The notes under the pieces: generated by a model | Databases searched by the model: none | What the model was told of the DNA's origin: nothing | Seen by the model: only the letters and a program-made list of their open reading frames with translations | Shown here: positions 14,330 to 16,291 of the stretch, piece by piece | How positions within the stretch are numbered: the stretch's first letter is position 1 | Layout of the letters: each line of letters begins with the position of its first letter | Made by a program: the position numbers and the translations under genes | Assembly (NCBI GenBank): GCA_003159055.1 | Contig: PMLH01000374.1 | Location: 1-16,291 of the forward strand | Direction of reading: 5' to 3' | DNA length: 16,291 nt | DNA from: Myxococcales bacterium | Lineage (GTDB): Bacteria > Myxococcota > Polyangia > Fen-1088

Positions 14330-14482
14330 GGATGCCTCTTCGGCAGGCGGGCAGCGTCGAAACGTTCCACAGACACCATGATAGTCGCAAAGCGCGCAGG
14401 CGGCCAGAAGGGGGCGCGGCGAGGGCAACGGCCGCTTGCGATGGGCATCAGCGCCGGCCGTTTCGGCGCCTGACCTGGGAGC

Positions 14483-15796
14483 CTATCTCAACGACGCCAC
14501 CCTCTGACCAGCGACCGAGTCCCGCGCGGCACAGGACCACAGAATATTCACGGCAAGGCCCAGAAAAACCAGCGACCACGCACCGTAGGCGTAGAGCATC
14601 TGGCTGCTGCTCAGCAGGGTGCCCCGAAGATCGAAGACGCGAAAGGCAAGCACGAAGAAGACTCCCACCAAAATGCCAACCACCATCCGAAGCCCCCGTC
14701 GCACGATGGCTGCCCGTTCCATCCAAATGATGACCACGGGCAGAAAGCCCAGCAAAGAAACTGCTCGGTACTCGTACGCCATCCTGAACATGCAGAGGCT
14801 CTGCAAAGCCACCGCAAGCCCCCAAGGTACGGCAACCGCTTGCAAGACGATTGCGCGATCTGAAGTGCGACGTGTGCGAAGCAGCAACAGCGCGAGGAAA
14901 CCCACCGTGCAAACGACCGGCACCGCCTTTGCGCCAGCGCCTGGCAGCAGGAGCTCAAGACTCATTCCGACGGGTGGGCCCTCAAGCTCGTACTGTTGCA
15001 GACTTGGCCAATAGTCCTGCACATCAGGGGCAAAGGCCATCGCACTGAGTCCGAGGACAAGAGGTATGGCCCCATAGGCCAGTCGTTTCCGAGCCGTGGC
15101 GGATGCCACAATCCCACTCAGACTGAACGCCAAGAGAACCGGGACCGAAGTCCATTTCAGAGCGCCAAAACAAGCGCCTGCAGCGGTGAAGACAACTGTG
15201 GCAGAGCCAACGTAGAGCGAGCTTGCCACAAGAAGAAATGAGGAAGCAACGAATAGATCGAATTGGCCTCGCTCGGTGTGGGAGAACCCGATAGGTGTCT
15301 GCAGAACGAGTAGCAGAGTGGCTAGGATGACACCCGCTGCGTGGTGGCGAAGTCCCGCCTTCCTTAGCACGAACAGGGTCAATCCCAGGAAGATGACGAG
15401 GCCAGCAAGGGTGTGAACCGCCAGCGCGTCCGGGTAGGGGAGGAACGTCAGCGGCACATAGACGTAATTGGTCAGCGGCGGATAGTTGGGACGTCGACCG
15501 AATCGATCGCGAAACTCGGCATGAAGAGGTTCGTAGGGCGCGTCCCCATGCCGAATGGCCGAAGCCGCGTAGTACACCTGACTGAAGTCCGCCCCCAGCG
15601 ATGCCCGGGCGCCGGTGCTGCTGTACACCGGGAGGAACGGGTAGTAGGGTTTGGCGGACATCGGGAATTCCAAACGGGTCTCTCGCAACAGCGACCAGTC
15701 ATTGGCCAGTGTTGCGTAGGCTTGGGCGATCAGAACGGCGAGGCATAAGCCCCAAAGCAAGTGCTGGGATTCGAATCCGTGCTTGCGACCATTCAT
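14483..15796 (-). CDS. GT87-like (DUF2029) integral membrane glycosyltransferase
   Basis: This is a predicted polyprenyl-phosphate-sugar-dependent transferase of the GT-C fold, acting outside the cytoplasmic membrane. ATG 15796 gives 437 aa. The longer frame up to 16174 would run antisense through the protease gene and is rejected. A first membrane span (~13-30) is followed by an outer loop with the family signature ASLGADFSQVYYAASAIRHGDAPYEP (67-90). Asp70 is the likely catalytic aspartate. NYPPLTNYVYVPL (104-116) matches the family's PPL motif. Eight or more further membrane spans follow. The donor, acceptor and product (glycolipid, polysaccharide or protein) are unknown, and no other sugar genes are adjacent. 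Two counted 60-base stretches in the gene have 53% G+C, against 70% in a stretch of the RlmD-like gene, so late acquisition is possible. Confidence 0.82.
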   Translation of the reverse strand: MNGRKHGFESQHLLWGLCLAVLIAQAYATLANDWSLLRETRLEFPMSAKPYYPFLPVYSSTGARASLGADFSQVYYAASAIRHGDAPYEPLHAEFRDRFGRRPNYPPLTNYVYVPLTFLPYPDALAVHTLAGLVIFLGLTLFVLRKAGLRHHAAGVILATLLLVLQTPIGFSHTERGQFDLFVASSFLLVASSLYVGSATVVFTAAGACFGALKWTSVPVLLAFSLSGIVASATARKRLAYGAIPLVLGLSAMAFAPDVQDYWPSLQQYELEGPPVGMSLELLLPGAGAKAVPVVCTVGFLALLLLRTRRTSDRAIVLQAVAVPWGLAVALQSLCMFRMAYEYRAVSLLGFLPVVIIWMERAAIVRRGLRMVVGILVGVFFVLAFRVFDLRGTLLSSSQMLYAYGAWSLVFLGLAVNILWSCAARDSVAGQRVASLR

Positions 15797-15876
15797 CCGA
15801 CCATGGTGCCGACCGCAGTCGGGAAACACAAATAATGACCGCACTTCGCCAGGGCGGCGGCGGCGGCCGGTGCGCG

Positions 15877-16291
15877 TCAGCGGTTGTCCGCCGCGGGAGC
15901 CTCTGCTTGGACCTGCGACCCTACGGCGGGCCGAAGCGGCACCGGCATGAAGATCAGCACGAAGCTGAGCACCACGGCCCAAAACAGCAGGGCGCGGCTT
16001 TGCGGCAGGGGGCGGTCGTCGACGGGCGGGTGGTCGATTCCTCCGGACAGCCGGCGGAGCAGCCCGAGCATCACGTACCACACGAGCCACTGCGCGCCGG
16101 CGGTGATGGCCGCGTACCAGGCGACCTTCGTGCTCGTGAGTCCGGCGTGCGCGAGATCGCGACTGGTGGACCAATAGACCGCGGCGGTCACGCCGACCGC
16201 GAGCGGAAGCAGCATGCGGCGGAGGAACTGACTGGCGCGTCCATAGGCGTTGCCGAAAAACGCGATCGCCACGTGCCCGCCGTCGAGCTGG
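15877..16291 (-). CDS. Site-2 protease (peptidase M50) family protein, C-terminal end (5' part outside window)
   Basis: This is the C-terminal part of an intramembrane zinc metalloprotease that cuts membrane proteins within or near the bilayer. The minus-strand frame is open to the window edge and its first visible residues read QLDGGHVAIAFFGNAYGR. LDGGH is the conserved M50 motif whose Asp is the third zinc ligand. The HExxH motif would lie upstream, outside the window. About 137 residues are visible. They include membrane spans near LLPLAVGVTAAVYW, WYAAITAGAQWLVWYVMLGLL and ALLFWAVVLSFVLIFMPVPL. The HPPVDD segment before the last span is usual for bacterial site-2 protease relatives of this type. 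An internal GTG at 16272 is not the real start. The substrate is unknown. It ends 80 bp before the glycosyltransferase start. Confidence 0.88.
   Translation of the reverse strand, partial: QLDGGHVAIAFFGNAYGRASQFLRRMLLPLAVGVTAAVYWSTSRDLAHAGLTSTKVAWYAAITAGAQWLVWYVMLGLLRRLSGGIDHPPVDDRPLPQSRALLFWAVVLSFVLIFMPVPLRPAVGSQVQAEAPAADNR

Noticed and set aside
12750..14473. Plus-strand open frames opposite the Lgt-like, SPOUT and zinc-ribbon genes
   Set aside because: The minus-strand genes have family motifs, GGAGG and a GTGA overlap. The plus-strand translations are compositionally biased and lack motifs.
15797..16174. N-terminal extension of the glycosyltransferase frame to 16174
   Set aside because: It would run out of frame through the protease coding sequence and gives an Arg/Pro-rich translation. 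The family N-terminus starts at ATG 15796.
1..16291. CRISPR arrays, tRNA or rRNA genes, insertion sequences and long direct repeats
   Set aside because: No regularly spaced repeats, no tRNA- or rRNA-like segments, and no transposase or terminal inverted repeats were recognised by eye. The only repeats are those coding for protein repeats.

Overview
The window is chromosomal DNA from a high-GC, Gram-negative bacterium. It is most likely a member of the Myxococcota (myxobacterial lineage) or a close deltaproteobacterial relative. The reasons are a Hanks-type Ser/Thr kinase with an extracytoplasmic TPR region, a myxobacterial-type ECF sigma factor with an unusual downstream membrane protein, an RCC1-repeat secreted protein, and a lipoprotein with an Asp/Val/Ala linker and Cys-rich repeats. 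The affiliation is inferred from gene content; no rRNA is present. No tRNA, rRNA, CRISPR array, insertion sequence or prophage gene was seen.

Layout, left to right. (1) 1-1902, plus strand: the 3' part of dnaE, the replicative DNA polymerase III alpha subunit. (2) 2002-5715, plus strand: four closely spaced genes for a secreted protein with a predicted C-terminal beta-barrel, an ECF sigma factor, a single-span membrane protein that is a candidate anti-sigma factor, and an RCC1-repeat exported protein. A good intrinsic terminator follows at 5741-5766. (3) 5810-10129, plus strand: a transmembrane Ser/Thr kinase, an exported and membrane-anchored protein of unknown function, and a large lipoprotein with seven tandem Cys-rich repeats and a beta-helix domain. 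The last two genes overlap as ATGA. (4) 10180-10557: a small periplasmic cytochrome c. (5) 10624-12527: a zinc-ribbon/Tudor-like protein, then a TrmA/RlmD-family uracil-5 RNA methyltransferase.

From 12513 rightwards everything is on the minus strand. In transcription order (right to left) the genes are the C-terminal end of an M50 site-2 protease (partial), a GT87-like membrane glycosyltransferase, a zinc-ribbon membrane protein, a SPOUT-family RNA methyltransferase and an Lgt-family membrane protein. The last two overlap as GTGA. The RlmD-like and Lgt-like genes converge and overlap by 15 bp, so no terminator separates them.

How the genes may work together: block 2 looks like a self-contained envelope-signalling unit (surface protein, sigma factor, membrane regulator, exported propeller), and block 3 looks like a second one (kinase with a periplasmic TPR sensor plus two exported Cys-rich proteins). 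I consider these two blocks the least described biology in the window. Other points worth a look are an Lgt homologue lacking several residues known to be essential in E. coli Lgt, and a lower-GC glycosyltransferase gene that may be a late arrival. All ORFs not listed here appear to be frame shadows of these genes.
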